DNA of 64,000 nucleotides from Paraclostridium ghonii. Lineage in GTDB: Bacteria > Bacillota > Clostridia > Peptostreptococcales > Peptostreptococcaceae. Of this stretch, positions 43,062 to 52,094 are shown piece after piece. The stretch's first letter is position 1. Each line of letters begins with the position of its first letter. The DNA lies in the NCBI RefSeq assembly GCF_030815085.1, contig NZ_JAUSWG010000013.1; one strand, given 5' to 3'. The translations under genes were made by a program, and so were the position numbers. Under the pieces are notes generated by a model, which made no database searches, was not told the origin of the DNA, and was given only the letters and a program-made list of their open reading frames with translations.

Positions 43062-46000
43062 TTAATTTGTAATTAAATTAATTAGATCTTCCTTAGATAA
43101 CATTTTTATAAAGCTTTCATTTTTAAAGTCTTCACTTATAATTTTCTGTATAAGTTCTTTTTTATCTTCTTGTAGTTTAATTATATTTTCTTCGATGCTT
43201 CCTTTAGAAATAAGCTTTATTACTTCAACAACATTTTTTTGTCCATATCTATGAGCTCTATCCGTTGCTTGACTTTCAATTGCAGGATTCCACCAAGGAT
43301 CAAAGTGAATGACTACATCTGCAGATGTAAGGTTTAATCCAGTACCTCCAGCCTTCAAGGATATTAAAAACACTCTTACTTCTTCACTTTTATTAAATTT
43401 ATCAACTAACTCTACACGTTCTTTCGGATTAGTTTGTCCATCTAAGTAAAAATATTTTATATTTTCTTCTTCAAGCTCCTGTCCAATGTTCTTTAATACA
43501 GATGTAAATTGTGAAAATATTAATATTTTGTGATTATTCTTAATATTTTCACTTACTAATTCATTTAAAACATTAATTTTACCACTGGAGCCTTTGTAAT
43601 CATCTAGTTTAATCGATGGATCTAAACAAAGTTGCCTTAATGTAGTTAAATAAGATAAAATAGTTATTTTATCTTTATCAAAGTCAGCATCCTTCATTTT
43701 TTCTTTTATATCTTCTACATAAGTTTTATATACTTTCTTTTGTTCTTCACTCATTTCTACAAAGAATTTAGTTTCAATTTTATCCGGAAGTTGAGATAAA
43801 ACTTCTTTTTTCAATCTTCTCAACATAAATGGTTGTATCTGTTTTTTTAGTTCATTTATATTATCATTAGTTTTTAAAAACTTTTCTTGAAATTTATTTT
43901 TAGAATATAAGTACCCAGGCATAATAAAGTCAAATATAGACCACAATTCTAATAAATTATTTTCTATAGGAGTTCCTGTAAGTGCAAACTTTACAGAAGC
44001 TTTTACTTGCTTTACTGCTTCTGAATTTTGAGAATATGGATTTTTTATATTCTGAGCTTCATCTATTATACAATAATCAAATTCTATATTTTCTAATTCA
44101 TTAAAATCGTTTTTTAATATAGTGTAAGTTGTCAATATAACATCTTTATCATCTATATTTTTTAGCATTGCCTTTCGCTCTGATTTGCTACCATGTAAAA
44201 CTAACACATTTAAACTTGGAGCAAAAGTTTCAAATTCATTTTTCCAGTTATATATAAGAGATGTAGGCGCAACTACAATACTTTTTTTATTTTTTTGCGA
44301 AAGTAAAAAAGCTATAGTTTGAATAGTTTTACCTAGTCCCATTTCATCTGCTAAAATCCCGCCAAATTGTAAGTGACTTAAAGTCTTAAACCATTTAAAT
44401 CCTTGTATTTGATATTCTCTAAGGTTTGCATTTAATCCATTCGGTATTATTACATCCATTTTATTTATTGTTTCAAAGTTTGTTGAAATTTCATTTACTT
44501 TATCCATTCCAGTTATAAACGAAAGTTCATTTTCATCTACAACACTCTTTAAGTACATAGAACTTGAACTTCCTAAACTGTATGAAATTTCATTGCTATC
44601 AATATTTACTGGATTATCATCTTGCAATAAAACCTTTCTATCTTTAATATCATCTACTAATTCAAGAAATTTAACCATTTTTTCTTCTTCAAGGCTTATA
44701 TAACTTCCATTTCCCAATTTATAATATCTTCGTTTATTTCTTAATGCTGATAATATATTTTCAATCTCATGTTTTTCTATATTATCTATATTAAATGTAA
44801 ACTCTAAATAATTTTGCTTATTTAAATTAAAGTTAGCTTTTATATCGCTACCTTTATAAACCTTTACTTTTTTTAATTTATCTGAATAATAAATATCACC
44901 TATTTTATTTAAATCAAAAATTTTCTCTTTGAAGAACTCGTATAATTCATCAGGTGATAACTTACACAACAATTTATCTCCGGATCTCTCAAAACCATAA
45001 GAACAAACACTATCTTCAATTTCATTTTCTTTTTTAAAATTTCTAATTATATATCCCTTTTTTTTGTTTTCGCTTTCATCCGTGTATATGTAATCTATAA
45101 AACAAGTAATATTATTTTTTATTTTATCAAAATAAAACTTAACATCTAAATTATTTCTTATTTGCTTTTCTAAATTTTCATCAAAAGATATATTTTTAGA
45201 AACTCTTTTTAATACTGGAAGAACTTCATTAAATAAACTATCTGCAACATCTTTTTTAAATGTTATATTTTCCTCTTTTTTTAATATATTATGAAATGGT
45301 ACATAATTATAGCTTTGTTTATCCGATATAATATGAATTTTGTTTTCTGATAACACAACATCTCCTTTATTATTTAATAATAAAATGTCTTTGCTATTAG
45401 AGCTTAATACAAGTTTATCATTCTCTTCATTTATATGAAAAAATATATCTATGTCATTATTTTTTACATATGCTTTACATTCTTGGTTATCATAGTTAAA
45501 TATAATTTCTTTATTTTTTATATTTTGTAGAAAGTTTTTTAATCCACTTTCTAGTACATTTAAATATTTTCCGTCTACAAGACTTAAATCAACTTTAAAA
45601 TCTTTATATAAATTTTGATCTATATTGATATATTCTTCTATAAAATTAACTATAGATTCATCTTCTATAGAAAAATAATCTGTGATAGGATTGTATTCAA
45701 AATCTTTTCCATATTTTATAGGAATATTTTCTCTTCTAGAATAAATAAATTCAGGAATGCTTTTAAGCACATACATTTTTTCTATGCCTATTTTAAAACT
45801 CACTTGATAATATATACCTATATTAGAATCTTTTTTTACCAATGATAATTCTAAATTAACTTTCCTATTTTGAGATAATTTTTCATTAGCTATCTTTAAC
45901 ATTTGAGTTGATGGTTCTAATTCTTCTTCTTTTTTCTTTTTATCTATTTTTTGTTGTTTTATTTTTTTCTGCAACATGTCTATATAAACAAGAAAAGTTG

Positions 46001-46301
46001 CTATATTATGTTTACATATAAAATTTTCATTATCATTTTTATTATTTACAAAATCTATACAATTGCATCTTGCACTCATAATTTCTTTTTTCTTTAAATC
46101 TATCTCAAGTGTTGCATAATGTATTTCATTTGAGAAATCTGCACCTATTATTCCATCAATTGCTAAAATTCCATTCTGTGTATGTGGTGTAACTTGATCT
46201 ACTATTCCTTTTTTATAATAAGTGTATCCTCTTGCCCACATCGGTTTTTGTGTATTTTCTCTTACTATGTCTATTAACTCTTTAAGTTGCAACTTTCTCA
46301 C
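43062..46301 (-). CDS. SNF2-family helicase with N-terminal SWIM zinc finger
   Basis: 1079 aa. A SWIM finger lies near residues 75-105 (C-x-C...C-x-H in ARCNCIDF and FICKHNIA). A long SNF2-associated domain (PF08455-type, about 120-600) follows. The helicase core carries ADEMGLGKTIQTIAF (motif I), DEAQNIKN (motif II), LTGTPIENN (motif III) and a C-terminal RecA lobe with ATDRAHRYGQ (motif VI). Such proteins translocate on DNA and may remodel protein-DNA complexes; the specific role in clostridia is unknown. A small downstream gap leads to the cold-shock gene. Confidence 0.93.
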   Translation of the reverse strand: MRKLQLKELIDIVRENTQKPMWARGYTYYKKGIVDQVTPHTQNGILAIDGIIGADFSNEIHYATLEIDLKKKEIMSARCNCIDFVNNKNDNENFICKHNIATFLVYIDMLQKKIKQQKIDKKKKEEELEPSTQMLKIANEKLSQNRKVNLELSLVKKDSNIGIYYQVSFKIGIEKMYVLKSIPEFIYSRRENIPIKYGKDFEYNPITDYFSIEDESIVNFIEEYINIDQNLYKDFKVDLSLVDGKYLNVLESGLKNFLQNIKNKEIIFNYDNQECKAYVKNNDIDIFFHINEENDKLVLSSNSKDILLLNNKGDVVLSENKIHIISDKQSYNYVPFHNILKKEENITFKKDVADSLFNEVLPVLKRVSKNISFDENLEKQIRNNLDVKFYFDKIKNNITCFIDYIYTDESENKKKGYIIRNFKKENEIEDSVCSYGFERSGDKLLCKLSPDELYEFFKEKIFDLNKIGDIYYSDKLKKVKVYKGSDIKANFNLNKQNYLEFTFNIDNIEKHEIENILSALRNKRRYYKLGNGSYISLEEEKMVKFLELVDDIKDRKVLLQDDNPVNIDSNEISYSLGSSSSMYLKSVVDENELSFITGMDKVNEISTNFETINKMDVIIPNGLNANLREYQIQGFKWFKTLSHLQFGGILADEMGLGKTIQTIAFLLSQKNKKSIVVAPTSLIYNWKNEFETFAPSLNVLVLHGSKSERKAMLKNIDDKDVILTTYTILKNDFNELENIEFDYCIIDEAQNIKNPYSQNSEAVKQVKASVKFALTGTPIENNLLELWSIFDFIMPGYLYSKNKFQEKFLKTNDNINELKKQIQPFMLRRLKKEVLSQLPDKIETKFFVEMSEEQKKVYKTYVEDIKEKMKDADFDKDKITILSYLTTLRQLCLDPSIKLDDYKGSSGKINVLNELVSENIKNNHKILIFSQFTSVLKNIGQELEEENIKYFYLDGQTNPKERVELVDKFNKSEEVRVFLISLKAGGTGLNLTSADVVIHFDPWWNPAIESQATDRAHRYGQKNVVEVIKLISKGSIEENIIKLQEDKKELIQKIISEDFKNESFIKMLSKEDLINLITN

Positions 46302-46387
46302 CTCTCATTTTTTGAACATCTTTTTATTATAACACATTTAAAATTATTATTTGATAAATTTAAACTAATAATTTAAATTTATTACTT

Positions 46388-46444
46388 AAATATAAGGAGA
46401 GTATTGTGCTAGAGATCCTAGTACAATACTCTCCTTATATTTAA
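46388..46444 (-). terminator. Terminator of the hydrolase gene
   Basis: ATATAAGGAGAGTATTGT-CTAG pairs with CTAG-ACAATACTCTCCTTATAT. Confidence 0.92.
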
Positions 46445-46459
46445 TATTTTAAACTATGT

Positions 46460-47218
46460 TTAATTAACTTTAAATTCAATGAAATCTATTATCTTTTTAA
46501 ATACTTCTTCTTTTTTAGGACCTAATGTTAAACTATGAGTTGCATCATCAACCCATTCTAATTTTTTGTATCTACTAGATATTCCATTGTATAATGCATA
46601 TGCACCTTCTTTTTTTACTTGCGAATCATTTTTATCTTGAAGTATTAAAGTGTCTGAATATATATTTTTTAGACAGCTGCTTGCTGCTCTTGATGCAAGG
46701 TGTAATTGATGTACTGAGTGTAGAGGAAAAATATTATAATGTAATCTATATTTATCATATTTATCCTCTATTTTAGAATTAGAATTTTTCCAACCTGTAT
46801 ATTTTTTAAAATATTTTATTATTCCTGTATATTTTACTAACCTATTATTGGGCTTAATAGCACAAGCTAAACATACTAACTTGTCTATATGATAATTTGA
46901 TGCCAACATTAATGCTAAAAGACCTCCCATTGAATGTCCAATTACAACAACTTCCTCACATTCAAATAAAAGTTCATCATAAGCTTTTTCAACATCTTTA
47001 TACCAATCTATATAAGATACCTTTAATAGTTCATTATGATTAGTCCCATGACCGCTTAAAAGAATAGAATACACAGTATATCCCTCATCATTTAATGATG
47101 TAGCTAAAGGATACATTTCTGCAGGAGTACTTGTAAAACCATGTATCAATAAACACCCTATATTGTTTCCATTAAATTTATACGATTGCTTTAAATCCAA
47201 TGTATCACTTCTCCCCAT
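46460..47218 (-). CDS. Alpha/beta hydrolase (carboxylesterase/lipase type)
   Basis: 252 aa. An oxyanion-loop LLIHGFTSTPAEM, the nucleophile elbow VIGHSMGGLLA, a downstream Asp (LQDKNDSQV) and a catalytic His near the end (DDATHSLT) form a full triad. It resembles the Est30/monoacylglycerol-lipase group. ATG 47218 has no clear RBS; a TTG at 47200 lies 10 nt after GGGGAG and may be the true start (246 aa). Soluble, no signal peptide. Confidence 0.88.
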   Translation of the reverse strand: MGRSDTLDLKQSYKFNGNNIGCLLIHGFTSTPAEMYPLATSLNDEGYTVYSILLSGHGTNHNELLKVSYIDWYKDVEKAYDELLFECEEVVVIGHSMGGLLALMLASNYHIDKLVCLACAIKPNNRLVKYTGIIKYFKKYTGWKNSNSKIEDKYDKYRLHYNIFPLHSVHQLHLASRAASSCLKNIYSDTLILQDKNDSQVKKEGAYALYNGISSRYKKLEWVDDATHSLTLGPKKEEVFKKIIDFIEFKVN

Positions 47219-47309
47219 AATAAAACTTTGGCATTTATTCCCTGCCTTTTAATAAAAGTATAGCATTTATTGTATTTTCTTACAATTTTAATAATCAAAT
47301 AATAAATCT

Positions 47310-47346
47310 TAAAAATAGACTATATCAAAATGATATAGTCTATTAA
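47310..47346 (-). terminator. Terminator of the ECF S-component gene
   Basis: TAGACTATATCA-AAA-TGATATAGTCTA with flanking A and T runs. Confidence 0.85.
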
Positions 47347-47349
47347 TTG

Positions 47350-47883
47350 TTATTTAATATATCTTTTTAAAACTTTAGCTATAGGAACACCAATTATAAT
47401 CCCAATAACTACCTGCGTTATATTTCCCGGTATAGATCCTATAGGTTGTATATAGTTGCCATATAATATGCATTCTGTTATATAATACCCAATTATCATC
47501 CATACTCCAGAAACTATTATTGCTACTATATTTGTAACAATACTATTCCCACGTTTTTCTTTAGACCATGCTATACTTCCAATTATATATCCCATTACTC
47601 CCCTAATGATAAATGTAAATGGAGCCCATATAACCCATTCTGATAATAAATCAAATAAAGCCATCCCAAAAGCACCTGCACAAGCTCCTTTTTTCTTACC
47701 AAATACTATTGAAGATATAAACAACATAGTATTCCCTAAATGAACTAATCCTCCATTTGACGCTATAGGAAGCCTTATATTAATAAATCTAGTTGCTATA
47801 AATACTAATGATATAAGCAAAGCTGTTTCAACTATATCTTTTGTAGCAATTTTTTGTTTACTTTTAACAGTTTCAGATTGCAT
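47350..47883 (-). CDS. ECF transporter substrate-binding S component
   Basis: 177 aa with five or six predicted helices. GGLVHLGNTMLFISSIVFGK and AGAFGMALFDLLSEWVIWAP match vitamin S components (PF07155 group). An S component binds a vitamin and docks on the shared EcfAA'T module, which is not in this window. It lies 13 nt downstream of a class V aminotransferase gene, which hints at an amine or vitamin B6-type substrate (inference). Confidence 0.75.
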   Translation of the reverse strand: MQSETVKSKQKIATKDIVETALLISLVFIATRFINIRLPIASNGGLVHLGNTMLFISSIVFGKKKGACAGAFGMALFDLLSEWVIWAPFTFIIRGVMGYIIGSIAWSKEKRGNSIVTNIVAIIVSGVWMIIGYYITECILYGNYIQPIGSIPGNITQVVIGIIIGVPIAKVLKRYIK

Positions 47884-47896
47884 TTAAATTCTCCTT

Positions 47897-49039
47897 TTAT
47901 TTATAGTGTTTATTAAATAAATTTACTAAGCTTCCATTTCCATTAAATCCTAAATCTTTCAAGCTTAAATCTATAATATTTAAAATATAAATGATTTTTT
48001 CTAATCTTGCATTTTCGCCCATATGTCCTAATCTTAATATTGAATTCTTATACTCTCCTAATGAAGTTCCTATAACTAAGTTATATTTGTTTAAAATATA
48101 ATTTATTAAGTTTAATGAGCCTATTTCACTAGGTATCTCTATTGCAGTTACAGTATTTGAAAAACCTTTTTCAATGAATAATTTTAATCCATATTCAACT
48201 AAAGCATCTCTAGTTGCTTTTGCAATTTTTGCATGTCTATTTATAACATTTTCAATACCTTCTTCAATTATATTATCTAAAGCTTTTCTTAAACTTACAA
48301 TATCACTTATAGGCATTGTGTAAGGAAAACTTTTATTTTTATAATAACTTTCCCAAATACTTAAATTACAGTAAAATCCTACTATATCTGTATTTCTACT
48401 TTTAATTGAAGCTTTGGCTTCCTCGCTTAAACTAACTATTGTTAAACCAGGATGTGCAGATAAAGCTTTTTGTGATCCTCCAAGAGCTATGTCAACTTTC
48501 CAATCATCAATTAAAATTTTTTCTCCAAACATAGCTGCTACTGAATCTACAACAGTAAGTATGTTATATTTTTTAAGTATAGGACATATTGTACTTAAGT
48601 CATTTAAAACTCCAGTTGGAGTATCGCAATGTACAATTGTAGCAAATTTAAAATCATTGTCTTTTTCTAAAAAACTTTCAAGTTCATCTACATTGATACA
48701 ATTTTTACGATTTTTGCTAAAAAGGGTCACTTCCCCGCCGTACATACTTACAAAATCTTTAAATCCATTCCCAAATATTCCATTGTCTATTACTAATACT
48801 CTATCACCTTTTTCTATTAGAGATGCACAAGCAGCTTCAAGACCAAGTATTCCTTCCCCACACAATAAATAAACATCATTTTTTGTTCCTATAACTTTCC
48901 CTATTTCATCACAAGTATCTTTATAAAATTCTACAAATTCCAAGTCTATGTCTGGATTAGTGGTTTTTATAGATCTAGCTTGTCTTACATTCTCGCTTAC
49001 ATTGGTAGGACCCGGTGTGTATACTGTTTTATTGTTCAT
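47897..49039 (-). CDS. Class V PLP-dependent aminotransferase (AGXT family)
   Basis: 380 aa from ATG 49039 (AAGGAGATGATT upstream); the frame extends further but without RBS. YTPGPTNVSENVRQ is the family opening, HCDTPTGVLNDL and VDSVAAMFGE carry PLP contacts, and the Schiff-base lysine lies in ALGGSQKALSAHPG. The family includes alanine-glyoxylate, serine-pyruvate and pyridoxamine-pyruvate aminotransferases. It is probably co-transcribed with the S component downstream, so the transported molecule may be its substrate. Confidence 0.85.
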   Translation of the reverse strand: MNNKTVYTPGPTNVSENVRQARSIKTTNPDIDLEFVEFYKDTCDEIGKVIGTKNDVYLLCGEGILGLEAACASLIEKGDRVLVIDNGIFGNGFKDFVSMYGGEVTLFSKNRKNCINVDELESFLEKDNDFKFATIVHCDTPTGVLNDLSTICPILKKYNILTVVDSVAAMFGEKILIDDWKVDIALGGSQKALSAHPGLTIVSLSEEAKASIKSRNTDIVGFYCNLSIWESYYKNKSFPYTMPISDIVSLRKALDNIIEEGIENVINRHAKIAKATRDALVEYGLKLFIEKGFSNTVTAIEIPSEIGSLNLINYILNKYNLVIGTSLGEYKNSILRLGHMGENARLEKIIYILNIIDLSLKDLGFNGNGSLVNLFNKHYK

Positions 49040-49167
49040 AATACAAATCATCTCCTTGTTATTTCTTTTATATTTTGATTGTATATGATAAAAAACGATA
49101 ACGGTACAATTTTTATACATCATTTAAATTTACTGCATTTGTATCCATACAATTATTAAATATAAAA

Positions 49168-49204
49168 ACAAAAAATAGATGCATAAATGCATCTATTTTT
49201 TTAG
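49168..49204 (-). terminator. Terminator of the beta-trefoil gene
   Basis: AAAAAATAGATGCA-TAA-ATGCATCTATTTTTTT hairpin, about 120 nt after the stop at 49324. Confidence 0.85.
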
Positions 49205-49323
49205 GGTTAATGTTCGTTTTTTAGGGTTGTATTGCTATTTATTTGGGAGGTATATTTCCTATATCTAAATATTAATCTACTTTTATGAATTTAATATGAA
49301 CTTAATATGAATAATTTTAAAAT

Positions 49324-50217
49324 TTATTTAACTCCAGGTCTAATGGATTTATAAATATTAAACTTACTACTTTCAGTTATTTCTTTTGAATCTGCAACTA
49401 AATATTTATCTATATCTCTAACTCTTACAATATATCCATCTAAAGTTTTTAAAATTCTTACAAAGTTGCCAATATTTTCACCCTTAAATAAGGACGCTTC
49501 TTCAATTTTTCTAGTATCAGCTATTAAAACTTCTCCCTCCCCTATTCTTACATAATATCCTTTTTGAGTTTGAATAATAGCATTATTATCTAAAAATTGT
49601 AGAATAGTAAATTCCTCATGTTCACTTTGATTAAACTCTGTTGCACATAAGTATGATCCGCCTCCATCTATAGCTGTAACAAATCGCTCTTCTGATAATG
49701 AAATCATCACTATATCTGTATATTCTATTTTAGTAACTTCTTTAATTTTAAAACAATTTTTTTCATTTTGAATTAGATCATTTGCTATTAAATATCCATT
49801 TTCTTCAACCTTAACATAATATCCATTATCTGATTTTAAAGCTACTTCCTTGTTATTTATAGGTATTAAAGTAAATATTGTTGCATTATATTTTTCTGAA
49901 ACTGATGCAAGTAAAAAATCACTATCGGTATCTATTTTTACATAATAACCTTCTTGAGTTTGTATTAATACGTTTCCACTTCCCAAATCATTTAAAATAA
50001 ATCTATCCGATAGTTGAATTACATCTTGATTAGCTACTAGTCTTCCACCTTCCCCATTTACGGATACATATTTATCATTAAAGCTAGATTTTATAGTTAC
50101 TAATTTATTTCTTCCATTATTTAAATCTCTAATAGCTTTTTCATAAGTATCTTTACTTATTGTTCCTCTTTTGTATAAATACTTAAAATACATCCAATGT
50201 ATATTATTTTCCTTCAT
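49324..50217 (-). CDS. Fascin-like beta-trefoil protein
   Basis: 297 aa. After a helical N-terminus (about 1-38) come repeats of 40-45 residues with pattern V-x-I-x-S-x-x-x-x-K-Y-V-x-V, G-G-x-L-V-A-N and F-x-L-x-x-x-x-x-x-x-V-x-I-Q-T-x-x-G-Y-Y-V. Examples are KYVSVNGEGGRLVANQ, LIQTQEGYYVKI and IIQTQKGYYVRI. Two trefoils (about 40-165 and 166-297) fit a fascin or actin-cross-linking-like fold. There is no signal peptide. Sugar or protein binding is likely; the exact target is unknown. Confidence 0.68.
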   Translation of the reverse strand: MKENNIHWMYFKYLYKRGTISKDTYEKAIRDLNNGRNKLVTIKSSFNDKYVSVNGEGGRLVANQDVIQLSDRFILNDLGSGNVLIQTQEGYYVKIDTDSDFLLASVSEKYNATIFTLIPINNKEVALKSDNGYYVKVEENGYLIANDLIQNEKNCFKIKEVTKIEYTDIVMISLSEERFVTAIDGGGSYLCATEFNQSEHEEFTILQFLDNNAIIQTQKGYYVRIGEGEVLIADTRKIEEASLFKGENIGNFVRILKTLDGYIVRVRDIDKYLVADSKEITESSKFNIYKSIRPGVK

Positions 50218-50304
50218 CTTAAAACCTCCTATCCTTTTTTTAATAAGTTCTATTTTAAATATATGATACAGTCATATTTTTTGCTTCTAAGGAAATTTCC
50301 ATCA

Positions 50305-50357
50305 ATAACAAATAAAAGAACTTATAATTTTCAATTATAAGTTCTTTTATTTGTTAT
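50305..50357 (-). terminator. Terminator of the 75-aa membrane protein gene
   Basis: Perfect 25-bp arms (50305-50329 and 50333-50357) around a 3-nt loop TTC. Confidence 0.92.
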
Positions 50358-50359
50358 AA

Positions 50360-50587
50360 TTATTTTTTTCTATATAACTCATATAAATAATATAAGTTAA
50401 TAATTACAATAAGAAAGTTTGATATTACCACTGGATATGCATTTACACTTAATCCATAAATAAAGAATAAAATACATCCAATAGAGTTTATTATTCTAAG
50501 CTGTACTATAGATGTCATCATCAATGAAATTACTATAAACGCGGATGCTATATATCCAACATATTCAATAGGTTCAACACTAAACAT
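50360..50587 (-). CDS. Small membrane protein (75 aa), YgjV-like
   Basis: 75 aa with three predicted helices (EYVGYIASAFIVISLMM, LRIINSIGCILFFIYGLSV and PVVISNFLIVIINLYYLYEL). The pattern resembles the YgjV family (PF10688) rather than SemiSWEET, since no PQ-loop is seen. It lies 68 nt downstream of a sensor kinase gene on the same strand. Function unknown. Confidence 0.6.
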   Translation of the reverse strand: MFSVEPIEYVGYIASAFIVISLMMTSIVQLRIINSIGCILFFIYGLSVNAYPVVISNFLIVIINLYYLYELYRKK

Positions 50588-50655
50588 ATATACTACTCCT
50601 TTTAATATAATTATGTTTAGTGTTACTTTTTTTATTTTATTATATGCATATATAT

Positions 50656-51963
50656 CTACACTCTTTGTATTATAGGGACTTGAATATTAAATTCAGTTTC
50701 CATATCATCACTATAAACTTCAACTATACACTTATTAGACTCTAGCAATTTTTTTATAGAATATAATCCAAACCCTCTATTTTTGCCTTTTGACGAATAC
50801 CCAAGTTCAAATATTTTTTTTATATCTTCAATCTTATTTCCATTGTTTTTTATAGAAATATTATGATGATTATCATCCTTGTAAATATCCACATGTATAT
50901 ATTTATATTCTTTATCATATTTTTTTAATTCATCAATAGCATTGTCTATTATATTTAAAATGATTGAACTAAACTCAGACTCAGACAATTCTATATCTTC
51001 AAGCAAACTATCTATACAAGCAGTTAATTGAATATCGTACCTTAAAGCTCTTCTCTTTTTAGTATTTAAAATTGCATCCATATATGAATTACCTGTACAA
51101 AAACAATTTAATCCATTGCACTCACATTCCGATAGGCCTATTATATACTTTTTAGCATCTTCGCTTTTACCACTAGACACTTGCATTAAAATAACTTGTA
51201 AATGATTCATATAATCATGTTTTTGTATTCTTAAGGCATCTATAGTATCTTTCATCTGCTTTAGATTATTTTGCATTAAGCTTTTTTCTATTTCATCTAA
51301 AGCCTTTCTTTTATTATAATTAATGAGTATTAGTAACATTCCGATAATTATTAAAATAAATACAATCGGTAAAAATATAATTAAAAATTGTTGAATATTA
51401 TACTTTAGATTTTTATTTTCATATATAAGAAATACAAATATACCAACTAATGTAATAATACAAGTACTTATATAAACTATTAAATTCTCAATTTGTTTGT
51501 TTTTGTAAGTTTTACTATTATTGTAAATTTGTTTAATAAATTTTTTACATTTAAACATATTTATAACTATAAACATTATACATATTGGTATGTAATATAC
51601 TAAAATTTTTAGTATTTGTTTGTTTTCTGAATAATCTAAGTTTAGACCTATGATATTTAAAAATAAGACTAATAAAAGCTCTAAGTAAAATAATATAGAT
51701 AAAGTAATAGTTGTAGCTATTAGACATCTTGTAAAACTAACCTTTGAAAAAAAATATATAATTGCAATCACTATTCCAGATATTATAATTGTGCTTATTC
51801 CACTTTGAAAAACATTTTTTATAAAGTAACATAAAATCGCATATATCAAAGACATAAAAGCTATCTGTGTATTCTTTATCTTTTTTTGTACTATTAAACT
51901 TAATGATGTAAAGATTACGAAACCCTCTGGTATTCCTATAAAAATTAAATCGACAATATCTAT
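50656..51963 (-). CDS. GHKL-type sensor histidine kinase (AgrC/SpoOB-like), non-AUG start proposed
   Basis: An internal ATG at 51855 gives 399 aa with no RBS and a truncated first membrane helix. The frame is open further upstream and reads IVDLIFIGIPEGFVIFTSLS, typical of AgrC-type N-termini, up to AAAGGGGGG at 51970-51978. The start there would be ATA 51963 or ATT 51957. Six or seven helices precede a SpoOB_a dimerisation segment with phosphoacceptor QKHDYMNHLQ. The ATPase domain has NIIDNAIDELKK (N box) and a G-box near GFGLYSIKK. A CECNGLNCFC cluster lies between H and N boxes. No response regulator adjoins it. Confidence 0.72.
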   Translation of the reverse strand: MDIVDLIFIGIPEGFVIFTSLSLIVQKKIKNTQIAFMSLIYAILCYFIKNVFQSGISTIIISGIVIAIIYFFSKVSFTRCLIATTITLSILFYLELLLVLFLNIIGLNLDYSENKQILKILVYYIPICIMFIVINMFKCKKFIKQIYNNSKTYKNKQIENLIVYISTCIITLVGIFVFLIYENKNLKYNIQQFLIIFLPIVFILIIIGMLLILINYNKRKALDEIEKSLMQNNLKQMKDTIDALRIQKHDYMNHLQVILMQVSSGKSEDAKKYIIGLSECECNGLNCFCTGNSYMDAILNTKKRRALRYDIQLTACIDSLLEDIELSESEFSSIILNIIDNAIDELKKYDKEYKYIHVDIYKDDNHHNISIKNNGNKIEDIKKIFELGYSSKGKNRGFGLYSIKKLLESNKCIVEVYSDDMETEFNIQVPIIQRV

Positions 51964-52048
51964 TTGTATCCCCCCTTTAGTTTAGATATTAACATAAATT
52001 CCCATTTTCTTCTATATTTAAACAGATATTTTATATATAATACATACT

Positions 52049-52094
52049 TTTAATAATAAGAAGAAGGTGTTAACACCTTCTTCTTATTATTAAA
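52049..52094 (-). terminator. 46-bp perfect palindrome overlapping the transporter gene's 3' end
   Basis: Half-site TTTAATAATAAGAAGAAGG-TGTT followed directly by its exact inverse. It contains the YkvI-like gene's stop codon. Confidence 0.85.
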
